From positions 52,160,312 through 52,224,311 of the forward strand of contig NC_087066.1 of assembly GCF_963678635.1 (NCBI RefSeq): a DNA stretch of 64,000 nucleotides. Direction: 5' to 3'. The notes beneath the pieces are model-generated. The model was given only the letters and a program-made list of their open reading frames with translations. It was not told where the DNA came from and made no database searches. The DNA is from Symsagittifera roscoffensis (taxonomy: Eukaryota > Xenacoelomorpha > Acoela > Convolutidae). Below are positions 53,548-64,000 of the stretch, piece after piece. A program made the translations under genes and the position numbers. Each line of letters begins with the position of its first letter. The stretch's first letter is position 1.

Positions 53548-56500
53548 GTTCTTCATTTCTCTACTAACTCGTCTATTGAGTTTTCCAAAGCGTCTTTGGC
53601 ACAAAAATTAAAACAAGCCCGGAAAAATGCAAAATCAATTTCAAAAACGATAAAAAAATCGGGTTGGGTGACAATTCCTTTGAAAAGACTATTCAAGTGA
53701 CAAGCGACATTTAACAGGGGTCGATTAGCGTCAAGCGACATTTCGTATTATGGCTTTCTTTGATGTTGTATCATTAAAACAAACGGGGGACTGTTTGTAT
53801 CAAGCGACAATTCGTATCAATAACTTTTTTTTGATGTTGTATAGATTAACGAAACAAATGAAAGCATACTAACAGGAAACAAGAAAAAAAAACAGATTTC
53901 TTTGTAGTTCAGACAATTCTATCAATGTTTTTGGTAAACAATGTTTCTATGACGCTGTCGGTAATTTTAATTTTTTTCTTCCTAAAGGAGATGTTGCCGC
54001 TTACCACTTACCAATCATCGTCAAAGTATAGTTATGTAATGTTGCTGGATGAAAGAATGTTTGTTCATGAGAACAGAACAACAATGGACGCAATCATTAA
54101 CCAGAAAACCGTACCATAGTTTTATGGATAGTGTAAATAGTACCAAATTATCTGTATTAGATTTCAATGTTTTTCTACGCTTTAATATTTAGTTCCTCGC
54201 CTAACACTTTTTTTTAGTTCCTCGCCTGACACTTTTTTAGTACCAGGCAAAAGCAAACTTCCAAAAAGCTCCCAGCCCAGGTGAAAAAAATTCAGATTTT
54301 AGTGTCCCCATAAAACTGCCTATTTTTATTCTCCTTTGAAAATGATGGTAAATTTATTGAGCTACTCACCGTGGGCAAATTTTTCAGAAAAATGACAATT
54401 TTATACTTTTTTAAAGAACTCTCAACAGGAAGTTGCAAAGTTTTCTCTGGGAGTGACTTTCAGGAAAATTTGAGGAAAAGCTTATTTTTCCTTCTCCATA
54501 AATAAATTCGGAAAACAGTTTTGCGAACAGAGGAGCAGGAGCAAAGGAAAGATGCGTAAACATACGGTCAATTCTAGAAATAGTTTTTTAGATCATTTTA
54601 AAAGCTTTCTGATAAATCCTTGGCCGCAACAAACCTATTGCTCAGCATTAATCACTAAAGATACATCGAACTCAAGTCTTTGGCATCTAAATTTGTTTAT
54701 CTATCATCAACTGTTACTGAAAAAAATACGCATGTTTGGGTGTAAGCTCTCAATTATTTGCAGCCAGCAAAAAAGACAGCTCGTGGCAGTTCTGCTGGAT
54801 GCACATTGTTATTTGGTAGAGGCATTTTACATGGAAACATTTTTTTTTTCATTTTTCTCTTTTTGGCAGAGAGACGACTAGTTTTCGATGTTGATTTTTT
54901 GTTGTCATTTAACAATGATGTTGCTATTAGATTCACTATTATGCTAGATTCATAATCCAATGAGCAAAAAACAGAATACAAAAATTTTCCGTATTTTTTA
55001 AACAAACTGATAATTGTAAATATTTTTAGCAACACTCAAAACCCAATCAAGGAAATGTATTTTAAAGTGTACCTAAATATGGTTGTATTTCAGATCTACA
55101 AAACTAAATCAGATCTAAAATGGAACTTTAAATGAGTTGTGATGTTAAAACTCAGCTTGGATACTCAAAAAATGAGTTATTTCAGGTCTTATTTTAGAAT
55201 TGAAAAACTGTTCTTCCAGAATATTTTAGATTTGAAAGTATCTACTGCTGATCTAATTTTCCCATCTGAAATTCATTTTTTTCTGATTGCTTCAGGTTTT
55301 ATAACTTCAAAACAGTAATGGTATTTCAGGTAATATTTGATAAGATCCGCAAAACACTAGCAGATAATTATCGAAAACTCCCATCAAATATTACGGAAGT
55401 TTTCCTAAGGATATGAGAAAATTGGACAAGAGAAGAGTGCATGAAAATTAAGTTTTGATAAGATTATTGTTTTTTGATTTTTTTAATAGGTAAACTTGAC
55501 TTATAGTTTGAAAAAGTTTATGAAAGCATTCGAAAAATGTTTTAACGCTTATTAATGTTTTGTTGAATAATGACGAAAAAATAAAAAAAAAACGCTAAAT
55601 CAATTATTTGCTCAAATTTCAAAAAGTATACTTATATAGCATGGTATTTAAAAATTACGATTAGACAATTTAAGAAATTGTTTTCAGGCTCACAAATTTG
55701 TAGATTAGTATAAGATATTGGTAATAACTGTATAATCTTGTGAAGCCTGAGAGATCTGGAAACATCGATTGGAAATCTAAAGCTTAGATTACCAAAAAAA
55801 GAACTTCGAATGTTTCATTTAAGTTTTACTGGGTATGGAAAGCGTATAAAATATAAGATAAAAAGCTTTCCTAATTGAATTCAGCGTCACAGCAAAATAT
55901 TCGCACAAGTCTTAGATAACAAAATAAAATGTTTTTGGTTCAATCATCAGAAATTTAGGGAATATTTGTCCCGATTTTTCTCCGATGACTTTTTGTTCTG
56001 ACAAACCTTAAATTTTTTCCGAACGCTTGGTGTTGATTACATCTGCAAAAATAGTCATGCTCAGATGACTTGTGCAAAAAAACTGCTGAAAATACTCCCA
56101 TGCTAAACATATTTCCATATTTGATAAGCTGCGATATTTTTTTAACAGAAGAAAATAATAATCCAGTTATTTTCCAGGTTAATTAACTTCTTTAGAAACA
56201 AAAACTGATCTTTCACTATAGACTAGAATGTAATAAAAACTAAATATAGGACAAAACGTATCGGGTAAAATTCGTCGCAAATTCGTGAAACCCTCAAAAA
56301 ATTCCAAAATCAAGAGGAAAATCACGACCATACTCAATTATACAATTTTACGCAAAAAGGATGCAGACATTGTGCATTTTGTCTATAACGTAGTCTAGGC
56401 CAATTTTTTGTATAATTGAATTGAAAAGAACTAAAACTTTTTGTTATTTGAACCAAAAATTAGTTAATTAAGCTTTCTTTTGAGATAAATTTTATTCTGT

Positions 56501-56938
56501 CAAAAATTGGGCGAAAAAAACTCGTGAGCGAAGGACCGAAAACAAAATTAGCCGAAAATCAATTTTTTAAAGAAGCGATTGCCAATCAATTAAAATGAAT
56601 TACATAAAGCATTATTTTCCTTCTTCATAACGAAACCCTTGAAATATAAATTTTGTTCCAATTCGGCGGCAATCAATGACAATTTGAAAATTTTGCATAT
56701 TTATGCCGTTTTTATTTCGGCCAATATTAATACTCCAGTCCCTGGAAATGTTTACTTTCTTTCCAAATTTTAGATTACTGAAATCTGATTGGCTGATTTG
56801 TATTTTCGCGCAATCGGTCCTTCGCGCATGAGGGATTCCACCAAAAATGGGTCACAAATTTCAACCACCAAGTTTCTTTTCGAAATTTATCTAGTTTCAT
56901 TCAAAAAAATACAAAATTTCACTGTTTGTAGTTATACT
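53548..56938. other. Gene-free stretch
   Basis: Short frames on both strands at 54.5-55.0 kb (up to 109 codons) overlap each other and show no domain. TTTAGTTCCTCGCCTRACAC is tandemly duplicated at 54,190-54,240. TCAAGCGACATTTCGTAT is repeated three times at 53,700-53,820. GTCTATAACGTAGTCTAGG at 56,382 matches 11,050. No RNA gene is seen. Confidence 0.5.
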
Positions 56939-57386
56939 CAGGGGCGGATTTAGGGGGGGGGGCGGGGGGGGGGGCTCGGACGCCCCTTCCTCCTCAGGGA
57001 TTCGAACCCCTGCCAACCCAAAGGGTCCCCCCTTTGGTACTTTTTAAGAAATCCATTTTTGGCCGACCGACCCTAAAATTTTTCTAAAGGCGCCTTGGGC
57101 GCCAATATATACTAATTTTGAGGGGGAGCGCGCGCCAAAAAATGCGTTTTTCTTGTCAAAATTTTCCAAAAAGTGCCCAAAAACGGCTTTTTTGACCTGT
57201 TTTTTCAAAAAATTGCCTGCGGCGCAGAAAGTTTGGCCAAAACAGGGTCTTTTTACTGCTTTGGGAGAGCTCGAAACGTCAATCTGATCGACCTAATAAA
57301 AACAAAGGTCGTCAAAATTTTCGAAATTTTTTTGAAAATCCGCCCCCCCCCCCCCCCCCATCGAGAAAATCCTAGATCCGCCCCTG
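56939..57386. mobile_element. hAT-type MITE, 448 bp
   Basis: TIRs CAGGGGCGGATTTAG and (inverted) CAGGGGCGGATCTAG differ at one of 15 bases. Exact 8-bp target duplications GTTATACT lie at 56,931-56,938 and 57,387-57,394. An 8-bp duplication with CAGGGG-type ends is the hAT signature. The inside carries G- and C-runs, GGCGCCTTGGGCGCC, and on the minus strand a perfect pol III B-box GGTTCGAATCC. No transposase, so non-autonomous. The 163-codon frame crossing its right end is not a gene. Confidence 0.9.
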
Positions 57387-57394
57387 GTTATACT

Positions 57395-58575
57395 TCTGGG
57401 TCAAATTTAGTACAACATCTCTCGTGGGGAATCATTTATGCAGTCAACTTGTGCAATTTTTGGCATTTAATTAATGGGTTTTCTTGTAAAAGTGAAATCT
57501 TGGTAATTGAATTTGGGACAAAAATCAGATCAAAATTCATAAATAGAAAAATGATTATCATACAATTTCCATCCAAGAAAAACTTGTCGTCGATAATGCT
57601 CCGTACTTTTGGAAACGTACGAAATTGTTTGACAAGCCTTTTTCCGTATAGGACAATTGTATGATACGCACTTTTGGTCAACACGGGCAACTTTCAGGAG
57701 TGAAACTAGCAGCACAATCCGAATACTTTTTTTATCACCCTAAAGTAATTTTCTTTGGCCATTAATAAGCCTTTGTCGTAAGCAAAGTTACCCGGCTAAA
57801 TATTCCAGACGCAAATGAAATATTGTCTCAATTTCGTTTGAAATGATTATTAGAGGGCACTAGATTTTAGGCCTACTTGATGCGCTCAAATAGATTACGC
57901 TTAATCATTGAGCAGTATAAATAAATGGATATACACCCACAATTATAGGACAAATGCTCACAGGTAAAATATCAATTTAGATTAAAATGAAGGCGTCACT
58001 TTTTTGGTTTAGTATGAAAGTTTCTGTCAAAATCATCTGGAGATTTAAAAAATCCTCTTCAAAAAATATCCCTAATAAAAATGTTTTTTTTTACCAGAAG
58101 TCAACATAATAATGGTTCCGTTTTAATCTAAATGGTTCCGTTTTATTTAAACTCCTGAAAACATTTCCTCAATGTGCTTAGATTAGATTCGGAACTCAAA
58201 AACAGCTAAGGTTGTTTTCACTTAGTTTTGAAATAGGAGTCCATTTACAACATTTTAAATGGCTCAGCATCAGTAGACGCTGCAAAAGATTTAATACAAC
58301 AGTTCCTCGCTGCCAAAATTGCAGCAGTTCAATTGGAGTAAGCCAGGTGCAATTTTTTTTTGCTAACAGCTTCAAACATTTTTAAGAACATTGATACCCC
58401 GTAAATGATCATTAACTCCTTGAACTAGTCTAGCCTAGCGCCTTGGAAAACATTAATATCAGACTGAGGTTATTGTTATAATGGAAAATGGATATATTTT
58501 AATAAACTAGCGGATGACTTAAGCGCACAAGCCATAAAAGTTTAGAAAAATTAACTCGGAAAAAGGTCATATTAA
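57395..58575. other. Gene-free stretch
   Basis: At 57,590-57,620 one frame reads VVDNAPYFW, faintly like the second catalytic Asp block of a DDE transposase, but flanking frames are broken and no other motif is present. ATGGTTCCGTTTTA is duplicated at 58,112 and 58,131. Nothing else is seen. Confidence 0.4.
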
Positions 58576-58911
58576 GCCGGATTTAGGGGGAGGTGGGCGG
58601 GGGAGACGAACGTTTTTCCTTCGATGATTCGACCCCTGACTGCCTAAAGGGCCCCCATTTGATACTATTTTTAAAGACCTCCTTTTTTTGGCTGGATGAC
58701 TGTGAAATTTTTCTAAAGGCGCCTTCAGCGCCAATATACACTAATTTTGAGGCAGGGGAGCGTGTGTCGAGAAAATAGAACTTTTTTGGTCAAAGTTTTT
58801 TTATAAAAAGTTTCTAAAAACGCGGCGCAAACAAATTTGGCCAAGGGTCTTTTTTTTAAACGAAACCCCCACCCTCCCTCGTGAAATCTCTTCCTCGGTC
58901 CGCCGCCCACG
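58576..58911. repeat. hAT-type MITE family, diverged copy 2
   Basis: Same orientation as 56,939-57,386: GCCGGATTTAGGGGGAGG, TTCGACCCCTGACTGCC, AAAGGGCCCCC, TTTTTCTAAAGGCGCCTTCAGCGCC and AATTTTGAGGCAGGGGAGCG. Both termini are decayed (the right end reads GGTCCGCCGCCCACG), and no target duplication is seen. Confidence 0.75.
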
Positions 58912-59220
58912 CTTTTGAGTATGATCGAATTTAGTCATCAGAGGCCAATGAGAAGAAGAGAACCCCAGTAGCAGCATCTGGATATCAGGAACTTACTTGA
59001 GTAGAAACGCAAAAACAAAAAAAAAACTGATTTCTAACACTAAAAATTTAGCGATAAAAAAGTCGATTATGAACAAAATTGGCCCCAAATCTGTTAATTA
59101 AATCATTTTAAAAAGTTGAACGAAAACCAGAAAAAAACTAAGATCATTAAAAAAGCCAAAAAATGATTCTATTAACACTGTTCAAGAAATTCAGCCTAAA
59201 ATTGGTTTCTCTATCAAATA
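58912..59220. other. Gene-free spacer
   Basis: AT-rich, no frame, no repeat seen. Confidence 0.4.
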
Positions 59221-59528
59221 GGGTAGAATCTAGGATTTTCCCGAAGGGGAGGGGGTGGTGGATTTTAATTTTTTTTTTTCAAAACTTCTGTCGTCTTTTT
59301 ATAGGTCGACCAAATTGATTTTCCGAGCGCTCTCAGAAGTTTTGAAAAAATTACCCGCAGAAATTTTAAAAACCTTTTTGGGCTTTTTTGGAAAATTTTG
59401 ACCAAAAAAATTGAATTTTTTTGACGCGCGCTCCCCATCAAAATTGGTATATATTGGCGAGGGGTTGAATCCCTGAAGGAGTGGGGGTGGCGGCGTCCAC
59501 CCCTCGCATCCCTCTCAATCCGCCTCTG
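59221..59528. repeat. hAT-type MITE family, diverged copy 3 (inverted)
   Basis: It runs in the opposite direction: ATCTAGGATTTTCCCGA at the left, GACGCGCGCTCCCCATCAAAA, TATATTGGCG, GGGGTTGAATCCCTGAAGGAG and ATCCGCCTCTG at the right. The GGGGTTGAATCCCTGA block keeps most of the B-box. Internally deleted compared with the 448-bp copy. Confidence 0.75.
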
Positions 59529-59762
59529 GTATAACCAAAAACCGACGGAAACCCGTCAAATTTTCGACTATAAACTGAAAAAAGAAAAGTATCAGGCGCC
59601 GAAAAACAGGAAAAATGAGGGTAAAGAAAAACTAACAAGAGTAAGCGAATTACGTATTAATGATTCAAAGGACTAGAGGAAAAATGAAAAAGGAATTAGA
59701 CAGCTTTTAATTATTCCAACTATTTTTTAAGAAAATGACGGAATATTTTGAACTCAAAATTG

Positions 59763-60250
59763 AACAAGACTGCTCGAATCATGGCAAATCCCTGCATGTT
59801 CCGACTGCCTTTTAAGGTCTATTGAGCAGTATTAACATGAAAAAATCAAATTTAAGAAAATAAAATGGAAAATTTGAGATTTTTTGTAAAAAATCATCCC
59901 CCCACACGCCATAAAGAAGTATAAAGTGATCGATTTTGCTCCTAGGAACAAACAAATAATGGCAAAGAGGCTTCTTTTGTGTAATTTGGAACAATTTCTA
60001 GCACGGATTTAATTTCTAGTAAGGAGTCAAAAGAACCCACACCGAGCACAAGTATATGGTTACTTAAAAAATGTGTTACCTCTGATTTTTTTGGGTAAAG
60101 TTATGGACGTTTAAAGACTGCTAAGAAAACCAAATTTGGACCATTAACGCGCAATATGTTTCGCGCGTTTGATGGCTAAGCGGAAGTTAAATCCGTATTA
60201 GAAATCGTTCCAAATGATTGAAGCAGGCTAGTTGTCATAGTTTCTACATT
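59763..60250. repeat. Foldback family, copy D
   Basis: It begins AACAAGACTGCTCGAATCATGG and CATGTTCCGACTGCCTTTTA, then GGTCTATTGAGCAGTATTAACATGA and CCCCCACACGCCATAAAG. It switches at about 60,010 to the inverse arm (CCGAGCACAAGTATATGG, GTAAAGTTATGGACGTTTAAAG, GCGCAATATGTTTCGCGCG, TGGCTAAGCGG, GTATTAGAAATCGTTCC). The middle has been deleted, so the two arms nearly touch. The right end is lost. Confidence 0.8.
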
Positions 60251-60938
60251 ACTATGAGCAAAACTTATCATTTTTTTGCAAAAAAAAATTTATGAAAATT
60301 TTATTTGAATTTTCACTGAGACTTATTAGGTTACATTGTTCAAGCAATTTTTTGATAATGAAATATTTAAAAAGTTTTGTCAAACAAAAGCTTAAACTTA
60401 GTTTTTATACTTTTTTCGGAAATTGATTGCTTTTTATAAACAGTTTGTTTTGCGCTTAAAAAAGTATGATTTAACTTGAGGAGAAATAGCCAAACGGAGC
60501 ACAAACTTTTAGTCACGTTTTCATGGAAACCGAAATGATAATAACAAATTCAAATAAAAATTTTTAAGTTTAAAAAGTCTAATTGAAAAAAATCAGTTAA
60601 AACGTAAGCATGACTGACAAATTCGTATTTAGCCCGGGAAATTTCCTTTGAAAATGTTTCTACCTGTTTTAAAAAAATTAATTTTAAGACTGCATTAAAT
60701 TCCAGTGCTCAAAATTCTCGAGTTTAATCAGTCTAGGCTTCTAAATTTGAGTTAATTTGCAAAACAGGGAAAAAACCCCCGGAACAAATTGACATATGAT
60801 CAAAGAAAAATATTGCTTTTGATGAAAAACTTACAACAAGTAGGTCAAACAAACCGCTTGTTGAGTGTTTCCTCTAAAAAATGGCATGTAAGTAAAAATA
60901 AAGACAGTGCTTTTCTTGCGACTCATTTTTTGGTGAAG
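60251..60938. other. Gene-free spacer
   Basis: AT-rich, no frame or repeat of note. Confidence 0.4.
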
Positions 60939-61216
60939 TCCCATTTGTACCAACGTTCATTTGTACCAAAATGAAAAATCGGTCCCATTTGTACCAAAAT
61001 TATTCAACTCGTTTTCTGATTGGTCGAATTGTGAGCCAACGAATAATTACATTAATTTTCTACTGTTAAAACAGAAGAAAACTAAGCAGCAGAATAGTGA
61101 CCGCCGCAGTCGCGCCAATAGTCGGCTTAGTAGTCTTTGGCCAATTGAATAATTTTGGTACTAACGCGACTGATTTTTTATTTTGGTACAAATGGGATTG
61201 ATTCATCATTTTGGTA
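60939..61216. repeat. Inverted repeat CCCATTTGTACCAAAAT (MITE-like)
   Basis: The left arm (about 60,939-61,007) has TCCCATTTGTACCAA, TTGTACCAAAATGAAAAATC and CCCATTTGTACCAAAATTAT. The right arm (about 61,144-61,216) has the inverse TGAATAATTTTGGTACTAA, GATTTTTTATTTTGGTAC and AAATGGGATTGATTCATCAT. Each arm itself contains two or three copies of the TTTGTACCAAA word. About 135 bases lie between. Not coding. Confidence 0.8.
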
Positions 61217-61731
61217 TTTGTGAATTCCCACCCATTTTTTGAGCAAGCTTTTTTGATGTTTTTCAGTTCTGATTAAGAAGAAACAAAATTTGCGAAAACT
61301 TACCGAATTACAGACAAGTTCTCGCAAATGTCTCATAAAAACCTGAGATGGTAGTTGATTATTGGTAGTTAAAAAACATAGCAAATGGAAAGGAATGGAA
61401 CAATTTTTAAACATCCAACAAATATCCATTATTAGGGTTAAGCCTTATCAGGGCTACGACTTCATTTCTTTTAATGTCTATTCTGATGAACTAATGAACT
61501 AAATTTTCCAAATCACACTTCAGAAGAAATGTTTAACTTTTTTGTAAGTTAGGGGTAAAAAACTTAAATTAAGAAAGTTTTTTGGAAGTAAACAACTGAA
61601 ATCATCTATGAAAAAAAAGCATTTCGCAAAATTTTTACCCCAAACATTTGCATTGATTGGTCGAAACAATGAGTGCTATATATAGATAAGGTCTATAAAT
61701 GCTTTGTAGGCAGAAAAAATGAAGATTTTTT

Positions 61732-61808
61732 AAATTCGGCGTTAATTTTTTAAATTCTTTTTTAATTCGGCGTTAATTTTTTTAATTCTTTTTTAATTCT
61801 GCGTTAAT
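61732..61808. repeat. Tandem repeat, ~31-bp unit TTCGGCGTTAATTTTTT
   Basis: Three consecutive units: TTCGGCGTTAATTTTTTAAA, TTCGGCGTTAATTTTTTTAA and TTCTGCGTTAATTGGTCG, separated by AT-runs. Confidence 0.75.
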
Positions 61809-62079
61809 TGGTCGATATTTTTGTCTTCAAATTGTCTTTATTTTTCTCCATCTTTTCTTATTACTTTTACTGTGAGGTCCTTTATTGTAAATTGACTTCG
61901 TCTTAACGACCAGCCATGTATGGCAATCAAAACAGAAGAATGCGATCGGGTTTCAAGTCATCTTCTAAGAACCGGACGGACTTCATCGGGTTGAGAAGAG
62001 TTCCAGCCAAAATTGAAAAAAGAAAAAGGAAACAAGATAAGATTCGCCACCCCAGCGCTTAAATTAAATTAAATTTGCT

Positions 62080-62790
62080 AAGCGCTGCATGTAAAATGCT
62101 CGATTCTGATTGGCTGAAAATTCCCAACTTAGAACCAAGTTAACATCCTCCCCCCTAAACGTGTTTAGGGGGGGGGGGGGAGGGTGTTAACTTAGTCTGA
62201 TTCAGCCAACGCAATGCCGATCGAAAAACTTGATCTTCCTCGTCGCTTTTTCTGTTCATCTTCAGGAAAATTCACATGTCTATTTTTTTCAAGCTTCAAA
62301 ATCAAATTACTAAGTGCTGAACATTTTCAGCGGATCATTTTAATTACCCCTCCCTCCCCCCCCCCCCTTATAAGGAACTAATTCAACAGTGAAACATATT
62401 TGAAATTTGTGCCTCTAGTAACGAATCCGAGCAATTTGCGAGGGTAATTTGCATTTTTTAATTCGCATTTTGTACCTAGTAATTTGCGTAATTAGTAATG
62501 TTAACTATTTCCCTCCTATAGTACCCCCCCCCCCCCATAAAGAAATAATTGAAATTTGAACAGTTAAGAATACACGAATTTTATACCGTGTTAATTATCC
62601 CCCCTATTGCAATTGGGGAATGGTTAGCAAGATACCGAAAAGTTATTCAAATTTCATTTATATGATGTATAACTCATTCATATGATGTAACTTCGGCGTT
62701 TTTTTTCTGCGCGTTTTCGGTTGGTTTATACTTCGGGTGGTTTATTCACACTCTTATCTGTAAGGGGGAGGGTAGTTACACAGACCCTTT
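62080..62790. repeat. Cluster of C/G tracts with GTTAA(C/T)TA motifs
   Basis: A palindrome at about 62,138-62,193 joins AAGTTAACATCCTCCCCCCTAAAC with its inverse around GT. Further tracts are at about 62,346-62,368, 62,524-62,537, 62,597-62,605 and 62,765-62,775, each next to TTAATTACCCC/GTTAACTATTTCCC/GTTAATTATCCC or inverse GGGTAGTTAC. They look like repeated copies of one C-tract module. The minus strand of 36,170-36,245 carries a relative. Confidence 0.55.
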
Positions 62791-62869
62791 TCAGTTGAAT
62801 GCCGGATATTGATTCTAAATATTGAACAGAAACATTCGTTATATTTGCATCGAAATTTGAAGCTGCACA

Positions 62870-62972
62870 TCCATTAGTGTAATTGCAAATTTTCTCGGAA
62901 ATCAATTAGTAATATTGCAAGCTTTTCTGGGAAAGGTATTAGTAAAATTATATGCTCTTCTCGGAAGTCAAT
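62870..62972. repeat. Degenerate tandem repeat, ~42-bp unit
   Basis: Three units of the form CTCGGAAATCAATTAGTAATATTGCAAG, CTGGGAAAGGTATTAGTAAAATTATATG and CTCGGAAGTCAATTAGCG, preceded by CATTAGTGTAATTGCAAA (each quoted loosely). Confidence 0.55.
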
Positions 62973-62990
62973 TAGCGCGGGTAACAATGC

Positions 62991-64000
62991 CTGCTGCTCT
63001 AGTTTCTGAAATGGCGTGACGAATGTCATGACTTATTCAAGCGTTTAATGAAACAGTAATGGGCTCTGAAAAGCCAAATTTACAAAAAATCTTTTTTTAA
63101 CAAAAGGTGCAGATTTGCTTTCTTTAATAAATAAGAAACTTTTTTTGTTGTTTTTCATTGAATACTGACCTTTTTTTTCGATTGTTAGAGTCTATTTAAA
63201 TGCTTCCTAATTGAAAAAGGAAACAAAATTGGGGACCAAATTCGATCCGGGAAGTCTGCTAATAGGATATCTAGAACGTTAGGTTACTAACAACTACCTT
63301 ATAATATGAAAGGCATCAAGGTCATCAGCTCCCAAAATTCTCTGGGACCAAATTAATGTCCTCTCTCCCCAGAGCTGCGTTAAGAAAATTCGGTCGCAGG
63401 TAGTTCGGTTATTGACATTACCCGGTGAATTTTCACTCAAAACTACAGAGATTTAAAAGGATAATGTAAATTAGTTGAATAATACTTAGCTGCAAATAGA
63501 ATAAGTTTAATCAGATACACAGTATCAATTAACATAGAATGAAACACTTTTTTACAGAAATTTTGGTATAATGTTTAGAAAAACTATATATAAGCAAAAA
63601 CAAAAATAGCGTGTTTGATACTCAACACAATGATTCAAGTCGGTGCGAAGTCGCCTTCAAGACTACCACTTAGCACGATGCTGCAAAAGATATCATAACT
63701 GATAAATAAGTACGAGGTACCAAAGGTCACCTCACGAAATTCCCCGCGCAAGAAAAATTTAACGAAAAAGTAGGCTAAATTTTAAGTTTGAAGAATAAAA
63801 CAGTAGCGCCAGGCTTAAAGAAAACATGATTAGAATAATTAGGAAATGATAAAAGTAAATAGCTAATTTGAGAGAAGTGGAAAATGTATAGGACACACTT
63901 GGTAGCACCCCTACCACAAAAAATGGCAAGAATGGCAACTCCCAATAAATTTTTGGAAAGTTTTTAGAGCAGTATGAAAGTTTTGGATCGTTCCTCCTGT
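62991..64000. other. Gene-free right end of the window
   Basis: No coding frame above 60 codons, no repeat structure and no RNA gene recognised. Confidence 0.5.

Noticed and set aside
54552-55035. Frames of 109 and 93 codons on opposite strands
   Set aside because: Mutually overlapping, low-complexity, without domain or codon bias.
57173-57664. 163-codon open frame
   Set aside because: Its first third is inside the hAT MITE, including the poly-C run. No domain, and the frame is chance.
57590-57700. VVDNAPYFW text resembling the second Asp block of a DDE transposase
   Set aside because: Only one short block, with stops nearby in the same frame and no first Asp or final Glu/Asp block.
1-64000. 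CRISPR arrays or bacterial operon features
   Set aside because: No regularly spaced direct repeats with unique spacers. The sequence is eukaryotic in character.

Overview
The window is AT-rich nuclear DNA with no recognisable host gene, tRNA or rRNA gene. The retroelement has animal-type signals (an Inr+DPE promoter in its LTR, an env-like glycoprotein gene), and the flanks are crowded with foldback and MITE-like DNA elements. This suggests an invertebrate animal, but I cannot name the lineage. Reading frames use the standard code as far as can be seen.

Region 1 (1-17,088) is gene-free. It holds copies of a dispersed foldback repeat family (411-1069, 13,430-13,705, 14,234-14,771), several tandem repeats (including a 10-bp-phased ATAATCTCTT array at 8.5 kb) and a 163-bp near-perfect hairpin (15,953-16,115).

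Region 2 (17,093-36,013) is one very large (18.9 kb) and young LTR retroelement of the Ty3/Gypsy type. It has 410-bp LTRs differing at one position, a TTTG target duplication, a tRNA primer site and an intact pol with RT, RNase H and a D,D35E integrase. Beyond the usual gag-pol there is a chain of tightly packed genes: a basic 155-aa ORF before gag; a stop-start-coupled series downstream of pol with two tiny membrane proteins; a 377-codon open frame containing no methionine codon; an 872-aa env-like glycoprotein; and a 601-aa protein of no family I recognise. A consensus splice donor follows the last stop codon and a plausible 79-nt intron lies there. The 5' leader carries an array of hairpins, two of them with C(UUCG)G tetraloops. 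Two frame changes occur: one within gag near 21,160 (defect or recoding) and one inside the protease domain (about 23,060), where the reading frame steps -1 into pol.

Region 3 (37,859-49,471) is an 11.6-kb unit bounded by roughly 1.6-1.9 kb diverged terminal inverted repeats. The ends read AG...CT and are flanked by AGTAAT/CGTAAT. The interior holds broken coding debris and internal duplications. It looks like a decayed large DNA transposon, possibly Maverick/Polinton-like, but no diagnostic gene is readable.

Region 4 (49,478-64,000) is gene-free: more copies of the foldback family (one with a nested 334-bp TIR element and a 5-bp target duplication), a hAT-type MITE with an exact 8-bp target duplication (56,939-57,386) and relatives, other inverted repeats, and a cluster of long C/G tracts near 62 kb.
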